Shown: positions 8,425 to 20,034, counted from the stretch's first letter. The stretch is 64,000 bases of DNA from Acidimicrobiaceae bacterium (GCA_003151955.1 PLZB01000085.1:1-64000); one strand, 5' to 3'. Notes: a model not told the origin generated them from the letters alone. A program made the numbers and translations.

Positions 8425-8430
8425 AGTCTA
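8425..8430 (-). promoter_or_regulatory. Leaderless -10 element of the AbrB/PIN-like pair
   Basis: On the minus strand TAGACT lies seven bases before ATG 8417. Confidence 0.45.
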
Positions 8431-8488
8431 CAAGGCATGTCGAGAAGCCGCCTTGTCCGAGCCGTCAGGGCCCTCGGGCCCGGCCCGG

Positions 8489-8494
8489 TACCCT
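8489..8494 (+). promoter_or_regulatory. Leaderless -10 element of mfd
   Basis: TACCCT six bases before GTG 8501. It argues against the upstream TTG at 8453 as the start. Confidence 0.5.
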
Positions 8495-8500
8495 GAGCCG

Positions 8501-11500
8501 GTGGGCCTCCCCTCCCTCCCCCTGCTCCTCCGCCAGGAGCCGGCCATGCTCGATGCCGTGGCCGGGGGGAGCTCCGTCCTGGCCGTCCCCGAGGCCGCCA
8601 CGGCGTTCGTGCTGGCCGGGCTGTGCCGGCTGGGTGAGCGCCGCCCCATCCTGGTGGTGACGGCCACCAACACCGACGCCGAGCGGATCGGCCACGACCT
8701 GGAGACCTTCCTGGGGGAGGGCCGGGTCGAGGTCTTCCCGTCCTGGGACACCCTCCCCTTCGAGCGGGTCAGCCCCGAGGTGGGGGCCATGGGCCGCCGG
8801 CTCCGGCTGCTGTGGACGCTGGGGGCCGGCGACGGGGCGGGGCCGGCCCCCGAGGTGATCGTGGCCCCGGTGCGGGCCCTCCTCCAGCGGCTCGGCCCCG
8901 AGCCGGCCGAGGCGGCCCCCATCGGGCTGGCCCGGGGCCAGATCGTCGACCTCCAGGACCTCCTGGGGCGGCTGGTGGCCGGGGGCTACCGGCGGGAGTA
9001 CCAGGTGGAGCACCGGGGGGAGGTGGCCGTGCGGGGGGGGATCCTCGACGTGTTCCCCTCCACCGGGGAGCTGCCCGTCCGGGTCGACCTCTGGGGGGAC
9101 GAGATCGACCGGCTCACGGAGTTCGACCCCGGGGACCAACGATCGGTGGGGGAGGTCGACTCCGTCGAGCTCTTCGCCTGCCGGGAGGTCCTCCCCACCG
9201 CCGTCGTCCGGGCCCGGGCCGCCGCCCTGGTCGGGGCCGAGCCGTGGGGACGGGCCCAGTGGGAGCGGCTCGCCGACGGGCAGCTCTTCGACGGGATGGA
9301 GTCCTGGCTCCCCTGGCTGGTGGGGGACAGCCGGGTCCTCCCCGACCTCTTCGGGGCCGGGGCCCGGGTGGTCCTGGTCGGGCCGAGACGGATCCGGGAC
9401 CGGGCCGGGGAGCTCCTGGAGGAAGAGGCGGCCCTGGCCGATGCCCTGGCCACCACCTGGGGCCGGGAGGCCGACCCGTCGGTGGCTCAGAGTGGGCTCC
9501 CCCGGCTCCACGTCCCCTTCGAGCGGATGCTGGCCGGCTGCGAGGCCCCCGTCCTCTCGCTGGTGCCGGTGGCGGAGGGTCCGTCGACGCCGGCCATCGT
9601 GGCCTCGGGCTGGGACCCCGTCTTCGGGGACCGGGCCCTGCTGGCCCGGCGGCTGGGAGAGCTGGTCGAGCAGGGCTACCGGGTCAGGGTCTGCGCCGAG
9701 ACGGCCGGCTCGGCGGCCCGGCTGGTGGCCGTCCTGGGCCAGGAGGGGCTGGCCGTCCCCCTGGTCGAGGAGGACGGGGGAAGTGAGGGGGCCGGGAACG
9801 CCCCGGGGGTCGAGGTGCGGGTGGCGCCGATCGACCGGGGGTTCATCGTCCCGGGGGCCAAGGTGGCCGTCCTGGCCGAGTCGGACGTCACGGGCCGGCG
9901 CCGGCTGCACCGGGCCGCCAAGGCCCGGGCCCGACCGGTGGACGGCTTCTTCGACGACCTGGCCCCCGGCGACTACGTCGTCCACCGCCAGCACGGGGTG
10001 GCCCGCTACGCCGGGATGGTGACCCGGACGGTGGGGGGGGCGTCCCGGGACTACCTCCTCCTCGAGTACCGGGGGGCGGACCGGCTCTACCTCCCCTCGG
10101 ACCAGATCGAGGCCCTCACCCCCTACAGCGGGGGAGAGTCCCCGACACTCAGCCGGCTCGGGGGATCGGAGTGGCAGAAGACCAGGGCCAAGGCCCGGGC
10201 TGCCGTCCACCAGATCGCCCTGGGCCTGGTCCAGCTCTACCGGCGGCGGATGCAGATCGACGGGCACAGCTTCTCGGCCGACACCCCCTGGCAGTCGGAG
10301 CTGGAGGAGGGGTTCGGGTTCACCGAGACCGTCGACCAGCTCCGGGCCATCGAGGAGGTCAAGGGGGACATGGAGGGGCCGACCCCCATGGACCGCCTCG
10401 TGTGCGGGGACGTCGGCTTCGGCAAGACCGAGGTGGCCGTCCGGGCCGTCTTCAAGGCCGTCCAGGACGGGAAGCAGGCCGCCATCCTCGTCCCCACCAC
10501 CCTCCTCGCCTCCCAGCACACCCAGACCTTCGCCGAGCGGTTCGCGGGGTTCCCGGTCCGGGTCGAGCTCCTCAGCCGGTTCCTGACCCCGGCCCAGGCC
10601 AGGACGGTGGTAGCCGGGGTCCGGGACGGGACGGTCGACGTGGTGGTGGGGACCCACCGGCTGCTCGGGGGGGACATCGCCTTCAAGGACCTCGGCCTCC
10701 TCGTCGTCGACGAGGAGCAGCGCTTCGGGGTCACCCACAAGGAGGCCATCAAGGCCATGACCGAGGGGGTCGACGTCCTCACCCTGACGGCCAGCCCCAT
10801 CCCCCGGACCCTGGAGATGGCCCTCACCGGCATCCGGGACCTCTCCCTCATCAACACCCCCCCGGCAGCGCGGCGCCCCATCCACACCTACGTGGGGGAG
10901 TACGAGGAGCCGGCCGTGGTGGAGGCCATCCGGCGGGAGCTCCTTCGCGAGGGGCAGGTCTTCTTCGTGCACAACTGGGTGCGCGACATCGAGCAGGTGG
11001 CGGCCCGGATCAGGCAGCTGGTTCCCGACGCCCGGGTGGCCGTCGCCCACGGCCAGATGGACGAGGGGAGCCTGGAGAAGGTCGTCTACGACTTCTGGGA
11101 CCAGCAGTACGACGTGCTCGTCTGCACCACCATCATCGAGTCGGGGATCGACATGCCGACGGTGAACACCCTGGTGGTGGACCGGGCCGACCTCCTGGGC
11201 CTGGGCCAGCTCCACCAGCTCCGGGGCCGGGTGGGCCGGGCCGGTTCGAGGGCCTACGCCTACCTCTTCCACCCCCCCGACCGGGCCCTGACCGAGGCCG
11301 CCTACGAGCGGCTCCGGACCATCGGGGAGCTGACCGAGCTCGGCAGCGGCTTCAAGATCGCCATGCGGGACCTCGAGATCCGGGGGGCGGGGAACCTCCT
11401 CGGGGAGGACCAGTCCGGCCACATCGCCGCCGTCGGCTACGACCTCTATGTCCAGCTGGTGGCCGAGGCCGTGGCCGAGATGAAGGGGGAGCCGCTGCGG

Positions 11501-12028
11501 GCCCCGGTGGAGGTGAAGATCGACATCCCCTCCGACGCCCATCTCCCGGCCGGCTACGTGGAGCGGGAGGACCTCCGGCTCGAGGCCTACCGGCGGCTGG
11601 CCTCGGTCACGACCGAGGCCGAGGTCGACGACATCCGGGCCGAGTGGCTCGACCGGTTCGGGCCCCTCCCGGCCCCGGCCGAGGGGCTCCTGGCCGTGGG
11701 CCGGCTCCGGGTCGAGGCCATCCGGACCGGGGCCACCGAGGTCTCGGCCACGACCGCCCCCCTGGGGGCGGGCCCGGGGGGACCGGGGAAGCGGGGCCTC
11801 GTGGCCCGGCTCGGGCCGGTCACCCTGCCGCTCTCGGCCCAGGTCCGGTTGCGGAGGCTCCACCCCGGGGCCATCTACAAGGAGGACATCGGCCAGCTCA
11901 TCGTCCTCCTCCCGGTCGGGGTCGATCCGGCCGAGGAATTGGCCGGTCTGCTCCGGGAGCTGGTCCCGATGATCTCGGCCTCGGCCGGGCCGGCGGCCGA
12001 ATCGTCGGCCGGGGGGCTCCCCCGGTAG
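8501..12028 (+). CDS. mfd: Transcription-repair coupling factor
   Basis: ATP-driven DNA translocase that removes RNA polymerase stalled at lesions and recruits UvrA. The 1175-aa protein has the full domain order: UvrB-like N-terminal module, RNA polymerase-interacting domain at about residues 485-560 (DYVVHRQHGVARYAGM), superfamily 2 helicase motor with GDVGFGKTE (Walker A, about residue 636), DEEQ box about residue 736, TASPIPRTLEM, and the RGRVGR motif, then the C-terminal D7 domain. GTG 8501 is preferred because of the -10 hexamer immediately upstream. Placed ahead of a lipoprotein, mazG and eno as in mycobacteria. Confidence 0.97.
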   Translation: MGLPSLPLLLRQEPAMLDAVAGGSSVLAVPEAATAFVLAGLCRLGERRPILVVTATNTDAERIGHDLETFLGEGRVEVFPSWDTLPFERVSPEVGAMGRRLRLLWTLGAGDGAGPAPEVIVAPVRALLQRLGPEPAEAAPIGLARGQIVDLQDLLGRLVAGGYRREYQVEHRGEVAVRGGILDVFPSTGELPVRVDLWGDEIDRLTEFDPGDQRSVGEVDSVELFACREVLPTAVVRARAAALVGAEPWGRAQWERLADGQLFDGMESWLPWLVGDSRVLPDLFGAGARVVLVGPRRIRDRAGELLEEEAALADALATTWGREADPSVAQSGLPRLHVPFERMLAGCEAPVLSLVPVAEGPSTPAIVASGWDPVFGDRALLARRLGELVEQGYRVRVCAETAGSAARLVAVLGQEGLAVPLVEEDGGSEGAGNAPGVEVRVAPIDRGFIVPGAKVAVLAESDVTGRRRLHRAAKARARPVDGFFDDLAPGDYVVHRQHGVARYAGMVTRTVGGASRDYLLLEYRGADRLYLPSDQIEALTPYSGGESPTLSRLGGSEWQKTRAKARAAVHQIALGLVQLYRRRMQIDGHSFSADTPWQSELEEGFGFTETVDQLRAIEEVKGDMEGPTPMDRLVCGDVGFGKTEVAVRAVFKAVQDGKQAAILVPTTLLASQHTQTFAERFAGFPVRVELLSRFLTPAQARTVVAGVRDGTVDVVVGTHRLLGGDIAFKDLGLLVVDEEQRFGVTHKEAIKAMTEGVDVLTLTASPIPRTLEMALTGIRDLSLINTPPAARRPIHTYVGEYEEPAVVEAIRRELLREGQVFFVHNWVRDIEQVAARIRQLVPDARVAVAHGQMDEGSLEKVVYDFWDQQYDVLVCTTIIESGIDMPTVNTLVVDRADLLGLGQLHQLRGRVGRAGSRAYAYLFHPPDRALTEAAYERLRTIGELTELGSGFKIAMRDLEIRGAGNLLGEDQSGHIAAVGYDLYVQLVAEAVAEMKGEPLRAPVEVKIDIPSDAHLPAGYVEREDLRLEAYRRLASVTTEAEVDDIRAEWLDRFGPLPAPAEGLLAVGRLRVEAIRTGATEVSATTAPLGAGPGGPGKRGLVARLGPVTLPLSAQVRLRRLHPGAIYKEDIGQLIVLLPVGVDPAEELAGLLRELVPMISASAGPAAESSAGGLPR

Positions 12029-12031
12029 CAT
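12026..12031 (+). promoter_or_regulatory. -10 element built on the mfd stop codon
   Basis: TAGCAT includes the mfd TAG stop and ends nine bases before GTG 12041, so the next gene can probably be transcribed independently of mfd. Confidence 0.4.
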
Positions 12032-12040
12032 GCCGATTCC

Positions 12041-13195
12041 GTGAAGCGCCTCCGCCTCCTGGCCCTCCCCGCCGTCCTGGCCGCCGTCGCCGCAGGCTGC
12101 AACCTCCCCAGCTTCCCGGGGCCGGCCGCCACGGTGAACGGGGTGGCCATCCCCGAGTCGGCGGTCAACGCCCAGCTCGACGCGCTGGGTGCCGGCACCT
12201 CCTCGCCGACGGCGGCCCAGAAGCAGGCCCTGTGCATCGCCGGTATCACGCTGGGTCCGACCAGCTCGACCAGCCCGGCGCTCCAGAACTCGCTGAATGG
12301 GAGCGAGGTGGGGACATCCACACCGGCCGCCGCTGACGTCATTGTCCAGAGCCTGATCCAGACCGAGTTCCAGCGGCAGGAGTTGGTCCGGGCCCACCGA
12401 ACGGTCACGGCCGCCGACCGGACCGCGGCCCGGCAGGACCTCGAGACCCAGCTGGGATCCCCGACGGCCTCCGGTCAGAGTTGTGGGGGAACACCGGGCT
12501 CATCAGCTGTGGCCACGGGGACGACGATCCTCGACAAGGCCCCGAAGGTCTTCGTCGATCAGCAGGTGACCATCCAGGCCGTCACGGAGCAACTGATCTC
12601 TCTCCTGGCCCATGTCCCGCTCACCACGGCCGGCCTCGAGGCCTACTACAAGGCCCATCCCGACCAATTCAGCGGGGTGTGCGTCCTCGAGGTCCTGTAC
12701 CCGACCGAGGCCGCAGCCACGGCCGGCCAGGTCACCGATCTCCAGTCCCAGGCGACGACCACCAACGCCCAGTCGGGCTGCCTGAGCAACAACGTCCTGG
12801 CCACCAACCCCCAAGAGGCCGGCCTCGCTGCCCTGCTGGCCGGCCTGGGCGGCATCGGCAAGGTGAGTCAGCCCCAGCAGGTCCCGGATCAGAACGGCAA
12901 CCCCGCCTTCGCGCTTCTCGAGATCACCAGCGAACCGACCGAGCCTTTCAGCGCCGCCCTGGTACGGGGCACCGTGGTGTCGATCGAGCAGCCGGTGCTC
13001 CAGGCCAGCTTCGCTGCCCTGGCCAGAGCCGACATCGTGACCGACCCCCGCTACGGCAGCTGGGACCGGACCCAGGGCCTCCTCCCCCCGGCCATCCCCA
13101 AGCCGGCCATCCTCCTCAACCCCACCGCCGGTCAGCCGGCCTCCTCCGGCCTGTCGGGGCTCCCGGCCGGCCTGGGGTCACCGACCGGCGGCTGA
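12041..13195 (+). CDS. SurA/PrsA-like lipoprotein (parvulin-type foldase candidate)
   Basis: A 384-aa exported protein. The N-terminus is a lipoprotein signal peptide with lipobox LAAVAAGC, so it should be anchored to the outer face of the membrane. The following segment (AATVNGVAIPESAVNAQLDAL) is typical of the SurA N-terminal domain, and the middle (YYKAHPDQF then VCVLEVLYPTEAAA) resembles a reduced parvulin rotamase domain. Family members help secreted proteins fold. Codon use is somewhat less GC-biased than its neighbours. In M. tuberculosis the lipoprotein LpqU occupies the corresponding place between mazG and eno, but this protein is not evidently LpqU. Confidence 0.75.
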   Translation: MKRLRLLALPAVLAAVAAGCNLPSFPGPAATVNGVAIPESAVNAQLDALGAGTSSPTAAQKQALCIAGITLGPTSSTSPALQNSLNGSEVGTSTPAAADVIVQSLIQTEFQRQELVRAHRTVTAADRTAARQDLETQLGSPTASGQSCGGTPGSSAVATGTTILDKAPKVFVDQQVTIQAVTEQLISLLAHVPLTTAGLEAYYKAHPDQFSGVCVLEVLYPTEAAATAGQVTDLQSQATTTNAQSGCLSNNVLATNPQEAGLAALLAGLGGIGKVSQPQQVPDQNGNPAFALLEITSEPTEPFSAALVRGTVVSIEQPVLQASFAALARADIVTDPRYGSWDRTQGLLPPAIPKPAILLNPTAGQPASSGLSGLPAGLGSPTGG

Positions 13196-13205
13196 GGATC
13201 GCGCC

Positions 13206-14669
13206 GTGCCCGGCGCGGGGAAGGCCCGGATCGTCGTCGTCGGCCTCGGCCCGGCCGGGCCCGAGACCGTCCCTGCCGCGGCCACGGCCGTCCTACGGGG
13301 TGCATCGGCCCGCTACCTCCGGACGGGTCGCCATCCTTCGGCGGCCGCGCTCGTGGCCGAGGTGGAGGCGGACGGGGGCTGCCCGGTGGAGACCTTCGAC
13401 GAGCGCTACGAGTCGGCCGGGACCTTCGGGGAGGTCTACGCCGGGATCGTGGAGGCGCTCGTCGCCGCGGCCCAGGCCGCCGCACCCGACGGCTACGTCG
13501 CCTACGCCGTCCCCGGTTCCCCCCAGGTGGCGGAGCGGACCGTCGAGCTCCTCCGGGCCGACGCCCGGGTCGCGGTCGAGGTCGTCCCCGCTCCGTCCTT
13601 CCTCGACCTCGTCTGGGACCGGCTCGGGGTCGACCCCCTGGCCGTCGGGGTCCGGCTCGTGGACGCCACGACCTTCGCCACCGGGGCGGCCGGCGAGCGG
13701 GGACCGCTGCTGGTGGCCCAATGTCACAGCCGGGAGGTCCTCTCCAGCGTGAAGCTGGCCGTCGACGAGGGGTTGACGGCCGCCGACTCCATCGGGCTCA
13801 CAGCCATCGTCCTCCACCACCTCGGCCTCCCCGACGAGGAGGTCCGGGAGGTCCCCTGGGCCGAGCTGGACCGGAGCTTCCCTCCCGACCACCTGACCTC
13901 GGTCTGGATCCCCCGGCTGGCCGCCCCGGTGGCCGGGGAGCTGGCCGCCCTCGACGAGCTGGTCCGGGTGCTCCGGGCCCGGTGTCCCTGGGACGCCAGG
14001 CAGACCCACGGGTCGTTGGCCCGGCACCTCCAGGAGGAGGCCTATGAGACCCTGGAGGCCATCGGGGCGCTGTCAGCCGGCGAGCCCGACCCCACCGAGG
14101 AGGCCATCGGTCATCTCGAGGAGGAGCTCGGGGACCTCCTCTTCCAGGTCTTCTTCCACGCCGCCCTGGCCGCCGAGGCGGGCCGGTTCACCGTGGCCGA
14201 CGTGGCCCGGGGTGTCCACGACAAGCTCATCGGTCGGCACCCCCACGTCTTCGGGGACACGGTGGCCGAGACGCCCGAGGCGGTGGCGGCCAACTGGGAG
14301 CGGTCCAAGCAGGCCGAGAAGGGCCGGGCCAGCATCTTCGAGGGGATCCCGGCCGCCCTCCCGGCCCTGGCGCTGGCGGCCAAGCTCCAGCGCAAGGTCC
14401 AGGCCCTGGGGGTCGACCTCCCCGGCCTGGAGGAGCGGCTGGTCGCCCTGACCGGGGATCTGGCCGCCCTGGCCGACATGGCCGTGGGGTCCGGGGCCGG
14501 GCCGGGAGGTTCGGGGGAGACCCTGGAGGGGACCCCTGCCACCGAGGCGGCCGTGGGGGCCCTCCTCTTCGCCCTGGCCGACGTGGCCCGCCGGCTCGGG
14601 GTCGACCCGGAGTCGGCCCTGCGGGCCGAGGCGGGCCGGTTCCGCTCGCAGCACGACCACGTGGAGTAA
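13206..14669 (+). CDS. mazG: MazG nucleoside triphosphate pyrophosphohydrolase with N-terminal methylase-like domain
   Basis: House-cleaning enzyme hydrolysing (d)NTPs to monophosphates. Residues ~1-235 resemble a tetrapyrrole-methylase-like domain, as in YabN-type fusions (VVVGLGPAGPET at the N-terminus). The MazG domain follows (CPWDARQTHGSLARHLQEEA), with the EExxE and ExxD metal-binding clusters in LQEEAYETLEA and LEEELGDLLFQ. The GRASIFEGIPAALPALALA stretch is characteristic. GTG 13206 is preceded by GAGGA 12 bp after the lipoprotein gene, suggesting co-transcription. Confidence 0.92.
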   Translation: MPGAGKARIVVVGLGPAGPETVPAAATAVLRGASARYLRTGRHPSAAALVAEVEADGGCPVETFDERYESAGTFGEVYAGIVEALVAAAQAAAPDGYVAYAVPGSPQVAERTVELLRADARVAVEVVPAPSFLDLVWDRLGVDPLAVGVRLVDATTFATGAAGERGPLLVAQCHSREVLSSVKLAVDEGLTAADSIGLTAIVLHHLGLPDEEVREVPWAELDRSFPPDHLTSVWIPRLAAPVAGELAALDELVRVLRARCPWDARQTHGSLARHLQEEAYETLEAIGALSAGEPDPTEEAIGHLEEELGDLLFQVFFHAALAAEAGRFTVADVARGVHDKLIGRHPHVFGDTVAETPEAVAANWERSKQAEKGRASIFEGIPAALPALALAAKLQRKVQALGVDLPGLEERLVALTGDLAALADMAVGSGAGPGGSGETLEGTPATEAAVGALLFALADVARRLGVDPESALRAEAGRFRSQHDHVE

Positions 14670-14765
14670 GGGTCTGTCGTTGGTTGGTCCGCCCGACTAG
14701 GTCACGACCCGATCCGTCGCCTTCTACTGGCGGCACCACGCTCCGTTCCCGAAGGGGAACTGCGA

Positions 14766-16930
<2,165 letters not shown>

Positions 16931-16934
<4 letters not shown>

Positions 16935-17446
16935 GCGCCCTGGCGTCCGGCCCGGCCAGCCCGGAGGACCGGGCCGAGGTGGCCCGGCTGCTGGGCCGGC
17001 CCCCGGCCGGGGCCTTCACCGTGGTGGTCCGCCGGGTGGGGGGGGCGCCGGTCGTTATCCAGAACGCCCCCCTCCTCGAGGACGGAACCCCCATGCCGAC
17101 CCGGTTCTGGCTGGTCGACGCGGCGCTGCGGGAGGCGGTGAGCCGGCTGGAGTCGGTCGGGGGGGTCCGGCAGGCCGAGGCCGAGTGCGACCCCGGGGAG
17201 GTCGCCGCCGCCCACGCCCGCTACGGCGCCGAGCGTGACGCCAACCTCCCGGCCGACCATACGGGGCCCCGACCCTCGGGTGGGGTGGGGGGGACCCGGC
17301 AGGGGGTCAAGTGCCTCCACGCCCATCTGGCCTGGACCCTGGCCGGAGGGGACGACCCGGTGGGCCGGTGGGTGGCCGAACGGGTCGGGGTGGAGGCCGA
17401 CCGGTCGGGGCCCGTCGCCGTTGTGGTAGATCGGGGGCATGGGTGA
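16931..17446 (+). CDS. DUF501 protein, probable CTG start
   Basis: A 171-aa protein of the DUF501 family (Rv1025-like), function unknown. Conserved landmarks are visible: LLGRPPAGAF, LEDGTPMPTRFWL and GVKCLHAHLAWTLAGG, the last with a conserved Cys-Leu-His. In-frame upstream sequence lacks ATG, GTG and TTG near the expected start; CTG 16931 overlaps the ftsB stop (CTGA) in the style of the ATGA/GTGA junctions elsewhere here. GTG 16979 is an alternative but would cut conserved N-terminal sequence. It overlaps ppx by 8 bp. Confidence 0.82.
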
Positions 17447-18374
17447 GGAGTCAGGGCCGGTCGCAGCACTCGACTGCGGGACGAACTCGACCCGCCTGCT
17501 GATCGTCGACGACGGAGGCCGGACGCTGGCCCGGGAGATGCGGATCACCCGGCTGGGCCAGGGGGTCGACGCCAGCCGGCGGCTCGACCCGGCTGCGATG
17601 GAGCGGACGGTGGCGGTTCTGACCGGCTACCGGGAGGTCATGGACCGCCACGGGGTGGTCCGGGCCCGGCTGGTGGCCACCTCGGCGGCCCGGGACGCCG
17701 CCAACGGGGCCGAGTTCCTGGCCGCGGCCCGGGAGGCCACCGGGGTCGAGCCGGAGCTCCTGAGCGGACTGGATGAGGGCCGGTTGTCGTTCGCGGGGGC
17801 CACGGCCCGGCTGCCCGAGGCCGTGGCCGGGGCGGGGGGGCTCCTCGTCTGCGACATCGGCGGGGGGTCGACGGAGCTGGCCGTGGGGAGGGCCGGGCGG
17901 CCCGAGGGGGTCGAGGCGGTGTCCCTCGATGTCGGCTGCGTCCGGTTGACCGAGCGGTTCCTGCACCACGATCCCCCCACGGCCGGGGAGCTCGAGGGGG
18001 CCCGGCGGGAGGTGGCGGGCCTCGTGGCCGGGGCCCGGGCCGCGCTCCCGGCCCCGGACCCGGGGGGCCCGGTGGTGGGACTGGCCGGGACGGTCTCCAC
18101 CCTGGCCTCCCTGGCCGGGGGCCTCGAGCACTACGACCGGGATGCGGTCCACCACGCCGTGCTCAGCCGGGACGAGGTGAGGGCCTGGGCCGGCCGGCTG
18201 GCCGCCGACGACCGGGTCGCTCGAGGTGGTCGGCCGGGGATGGAGCCGGGCCGGGTCGACGTCATCGTCGGGGGGGTCCTGGTCCTGGTCGAGGTGATGG
18301 CGGCGTTCGACCGGGGGAGCTGCCTCGTCTCGGAGGACGACATCCTCGACGGGCTGGCCGCCAGCCTCCGCTGA
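17439..18374 (+). CDS. ppx: Exopolyphosphatase / Ppx-GppA phosphatase
   Basis: Member of the Ppx/GppA family that removes terminal phosphate from inorganic polyphosphate or pppGpp. The 311-aa short form matches mycobacterial Rv1026: N-terminal phosphate loop LDCGTNSTRLLI, the second ASKHA motif LLVCDIGGGSTEL, and GLAGTVSTLASLA near residue 207. GGGGG lies directly before ATG 17439. Last gene of the conserved eno block; convergent with the glycosyltransferase operon. Confidence 0.92.
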   Translation: MGEESGPVAALDCGTNSTRLLIVDDGGRTLAREMRITRLGQGVDASRRLDPAAMERTVAVLTGYREVMDRHGVVRARLVATSAARDAANGAEFLAAAREATGVEPELLSGLDEGRLSFAGATARLPEAVAGAGGLLVCDIGGGSTELAVGRAGRPEGVEAVSLDVGCVRLTERFLHHDPPTAGELEGARREVAGLVAGARAALPAPDPGGPVVGLAGTVSTLASLAGGLEHYDRDAVHHAVLSRDEVRAWAGRLAADDRVARGGRPGMEPGRVDVIVGGVLVLVEVMAAFDRGSCLVSEDDILDGLAASLR

Positions 18375-18386
18375 GCTCCGGCCCGG

Positions 18387-19577
18387 TCAGCCGGCCGGGG
18401 TCAGCTGCGGGAGGGCGGCGCCGAGGCGGGCCACGAAGCGGTCGCTGGAGCCGAACCGCTCCTCGGCGTAGGCGCGGCCCTGGGTGCCGAGGCTCTCCCG
18501 GACATCGGGGTCGAGGAGGGCCCGGACGGCCCCCACCATCTCGTCCATGCCCCGGTACCAGAGTCCCCCGTTGCCGAGCTCGGCGTGCTCCCGGGCCCGG
18601 CTGTGGTCGGGAACGACGATGGGGGTGGCGTAGAGGAGGGAGCGGGCGCTCTGGCGGGCCCAGAGCCGGCCGGGGGCGAGGTCGACGGTGGACCGGGCCC
18701 ACGCCATCAGCCGGCAGCGGTCGGTCAGCTTCACCGGGGGAGGGAGGCTCTCGAGCTCGCCCCGACGCCAGATGTCGAGGCGGTCGGTGAAGACGGCGGC
18801 CACCGAGTTGTCGGGGAGGGCCGAGGCCAGGAGGTCCACGGCGGCCTCGAAGGGGGCCACGGGGGCGTCGGGATCGGAGTCGCAGAGGACGAGGACGTAG
18901 TCCTGGCCGGAGAGGGCCGTCATGGGCTCCCGCCAGACGGCGGGGTTGGTGGCCAGGGCCAGGCCGACGGTGTGGACGGGAGGGTGGGGTCCGGGGCCGA
19001 AGCCGGTCATGACGTCACGGTGCTCGGCTTCGGTCAGGACCAGGATCCCGTCAGCCGAGTCGAGGAGGTCCCGGGCCGGGGGGAGGGCCAGGGTGGGGGC
19101 GTCGGGAGCCAGCGGGAGGACCACGACGGGCACCCCTGGGGCGGCCTCGTCGAGGAGGTCGGGGAGGCCCCCGTGGACGGCGCCCGTGACCACCAGCAGG
19201 TCGGGTCGGAGACCTGCGATCAGGGCCCGGGCCGGGGCCCAGGCGGCCCGGTCGACGGCATCGAGCCATTCAGTGGCCTGGGGCGGACAGGACCGACCGT
19301 CAGGGCCCTGGCCCAGGGCCGAGGGTCCGGTCAGGGCGTCGAGGAGGAGCCGGCGTCGGATCCGGACCGGCGCCGGGGGGGCGCTGGCCAGCTCGTGGAG
19401 GGGGAAGACCCCGTCGAAGCAGTGGCGGGGAACCGTCCCCTGGGTGGTCACGATGTCGACGTCGGCCGACCGGGCCAGGGCCCCGGCGACCCGGCGGACG
19501 GCCTCTTCGGGCTCGGCGTCCCCCTCGTCCCACCGCTCGGTCAGGAGGACGACCCGGGGCCGGGGTGGATCAGTCAC
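18387..19577 (-). CDS. Glycosyltransferase, GT-B type
   Basis: A 396-aa putative glycosyltransferase. The N-terminus (RPRVVLLTERWDEGDAEPEE) and the C-terminal segment (ARSLLYATPIVVPDHSRAREHAELGNGG) fit the GT-B/GT4-like fold, where the conserved C-terminal Glu binds the sugar nucleotide. GTG 19577 is chosen because the upstream extension overlaps the next gene; the two overlap by 8 bp. It is the last gene of a three-gene minus-strand operon for a surface glycan; donor and acceptor are unknown. Confidence 0.7.
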   Translation of the reverse strand: MTDPPRPRVVLLTERWDEGDAEPEEAVRRVAGALARSADVDIVTTQGTVPRHCFDGVFPLHELASAPPAPVRIRRRLLLDALTGPSALGQGPDGRSCPPQATEWLDAVDRAAWAPARALIAGLRPDLLVVTGAVHGGLPDLLDEAAPGVPVVVLPLAPDAPTLALPPARDLLDSADGILVLTEAEHRDVMTGFGPGPHPPVHTVGLALATNPAVWREPMTALSGQDYVLVLCDSDPDAPVAPFEAAVDLLASALPDNSVAAVFTDRLDIWRRGELESLPPPVKLTDRCRLMAWARSTVDLAPGRLWARQSARSLLYATPIVVPDHSRAREHAELGNGGLWYRGMDEMVGAVRALLDPDVRESLGTQGRAYAEERFGSSDRFVARLGAALPQLTPAG

Positions 19578-20034
19578 CGTTGGGGGACCGGGAGCCTCGC
19601 TGCTCGAGGGAGGCCACCCGCAGGGCCAGGTCGGCCTCGTTCTCGGCCCGGGCCACGGCCCGGTCGTCGAGGGCCTCCCGGAGGTCCTCGAGCTCCACGG
19701 CCTGCCGGTCACAGCGCTTGGCCAGGGCGTCGTTGAGCTGGACGAGGTTCGAGATCAGCTCACGCTCCTCGCGGAGGTACTTGAAGAGGATCCCGAAGAC
19801 CATCCGGCCCACGGTGCGGCGGTACCAGCCCCGGACCCCGCCCCCGGCGGTGGGGCGGTCGGGGAGATTGGTGTGGTGGTGGGCGTAGTGGAGGCCGGTG
19901 TGGGCCACCATGGGCTCGACCTCGTCGGGCCGGGGGAGGGGCTCGGGGGGGAGGGGGGCCCAGACCACCTCGGCGCTGCGTCCCCTCCTCAGCTGTTCGA
20001 CGAGCTCGTGAGCCTCGACAGGATGGCGTCCCAT
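19570..20034 (-). CDS. Coiled-coil protein of a glycan operon
   Basis: A 154-aa protein with no catalytic motif recognised. A proline-rich N-terminus is followed by an amphipathic segment (YRRTVGRMVFGILFKYLREE) and a long Leu/Glu/Arg-rich coiled coil to the C-terminus. It sits between two glycosyltransferases, overlapping both (46 bp and 8 bp), so it is probably a scaffold or chain-length/assembly factor acting with them. The function is inferred from context only. Confidence 0.6.
   Translation of the reverse strand: MGRHPVEAHELVEQLRRGRSAEVVWAPLPPEPLPRPDEVEPMVAHTGLHYAHHHTNLPDRPTAGGGVRGWYRRTVGRMVFGILFKYLREERELISNLVQLNDALAKRCDRQAVELEDLREALDDRAVARAENEADLALRVASLEQRGSRSPNGD

Noticed and set aside
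8465-12397. 1310-codon antisense frame opposite mfd
   Set aside because: Again Pro/Gly/His/Asp-rich shadow sequence without domains; mfd is unambiguous on the plus strand.
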